Source of the DNA: Viscum album
Taxonomy: Eukaryota > Streptophyta > Magnoliopsida > Santalales > Viscaceae
Length of the DNA: 64,000 bases
Direction: 5' to 3'
Assembly: GCA_963277665.1 (NCBI GenBank)
Contig: OY728130.1
Span: 427,229,101-427,293,100, forward strand
Shown: one piece after another, positions 63,146 to 64,000 of the stretch
Layout: each line of letters begins with the position of its first letter
Position numbering within the stretch: the first letter of the stretch is position 1
Program-made: the position numbers and the translations under genes
The notes under the pieces: generated by a model
The model's database searches: none
Seen by the model: the letters and a program-made list of their open reading frames with translations, nothing else
What the model was told of the DNA's origin: nothing

Positions 63146-64000
63146 AAAATTTTGAAAAAAACCCAATATATAATATTAATTATATAAATCAAGAACTAAT
63201 CTCAAAAATTTAACAATAATAATAAATTCACTTTTATACTATAATTAATGTCATCTTATCAAGCTTGACCTCACATTATCTATGGAAGATAGAAATTTTC
63301 AGCATGGTTATCGGTTTTTTGTTAGAGGATGTGCCTATTTCACAATAATAGAACTCAGAATCAAATTTATACTTTGATCATGGAAACCATATAAGTGATA
63401 TATTCTACACTAGGCCTTGCAGTCAATTTCAATGAGGTCACTTTGTGGTGTGGGTTAGGGAACTATAGCATGGCTTGGATAATAGATATTAGGGCTCATT
63501 TATTTTCATTAGAAGTGTGTAGCATGGTTACTAATTCTCATAATCGAATAGTGGAGGATTTTATTTAATTAATGATTTTTGATATCTTCCATTACAAAAC
63601 CATGAATATTTCATACATATAAATGGCTTAGGTTGGTGTATTGTGATGTTGTAGTTCATGTGTCTTGACCACATTTTGGTGAGAAATTGAGAATTATTGA
63701 TTTCTAAATATGATGTTAGACTATGGAATAGGTATTTGGATATATTACGGAGGCAATATATTTGGTATTAGAATGGTTTTTGATTTTATATGAATCATTA
63801 TCAATTTACCTTACTCGCATTATAGTTTTGGTTATGAAATGAATCTATGATATAAAGACATTATCCATGCGGAAAGATGCATATCTATAGATATTACAAT
63901 TGGTTATTCCTCTCTCATTAAACATGATGAAAAATATATATATTTTGGAGATAAATATAGGAATATTCCTTGTGGTACCTCACTAAAAAATAATGTGTTC
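63146..64000. other. Unassigned AT-rich sequence
   Basis: No open frame or motif of a known family is supported up to the window end. Confidence 0.4.

Noticed and set aside
1..64000. AT-richness suggesting an organelle, apicomplexan or bacterial source
   Set aside because: Chromoviruses with Met-tRNA primer sites, plant copia lineages and L1 LINEs with RNase H indicate plant nuclear DNA. No organelle or bacterial genes are present.
1..64000. CRISPR arrays, tRNA or rRNA genes
   Set aside because: No regularly spaced short repeats and no tRNA- or rRNA-like segments were seen. The only tRNA-related sequences are primer-binding sites.

Overview
This window looks like a stretch of plant nuclear heterochromatin. 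It is very AT-rich (roughly 70% A+T by eye). Nothing in it looks like a working host gene, and almost every recognisable block is a decayed retroelement. The plant assignment rests on several things seen in the sequence. Two Ty3/gypsy elements have primer sites matching the 3' end of plant initiator Met-tRNA (TGGTATCAGAG). One gypsy element carries an integrase with a C-terminal chromodomain. There are Angela/Tork-like and Sirevirus-like Ty1/copia elements, an L1-type LINE with a C-terminal RNase H, and a degraded plant-mobile-domain (PMD) reading frame. I cannot name the species. Most old copies are broken by many in-frame stops and small indels, so the domains were recognised by eye from interrupted translations.

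Layout. 1-1640: unassigned. 1641-5800: a decayed L1 LINE (+). 5880-10135: a decayed Sirevirus-like copia (-). 10136-13075: unassigned. 13076-56684: a four-level nest of LTR retrotransposons. The outermost level is an Angela/Tork-like copia (+, LTRs about 1.95-2.0 kb). Its 3' LTR is split by gypsy-1 (+, 21591-54948, LTRs about 1.96 kb). The 3' LTR of gypsy-1 is split by gypsy-2 (+, 30090-54527), which has three LTRs of about 2.84 kb alternating with two 2.06 kb internal regions. The third LTR of gypsy-2 is split by the youngest element, a Tekay/Del-like chromovirus (-, 41187-52968, LTRs about 3.56 kb). The last two insertions are bounded by perfect 5-bp target duplications, GTAAA and CTTTC. 56685-64000: a PMD pseudogene (-, about 57840-60250), a possible promoter, a small GC-rich island, and sequence I cannot assign.

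Function. The youngest element still shows the complete gag-protease-RT-RNase H-integrase-chromodomain order in what was one long frame of about 1,495 codons. At least six in-frame stops and two frameshifts break it, so it is not expected to be autonomous. Gypsy-2 has no visible gag, integrase or intact pol and would have depended on proteins from relatives. Its LTRs contain a 270-bp frame, kept in register in all three copies, just downstream of a TATA-like box. This is the least explained coding-like signal in the window.
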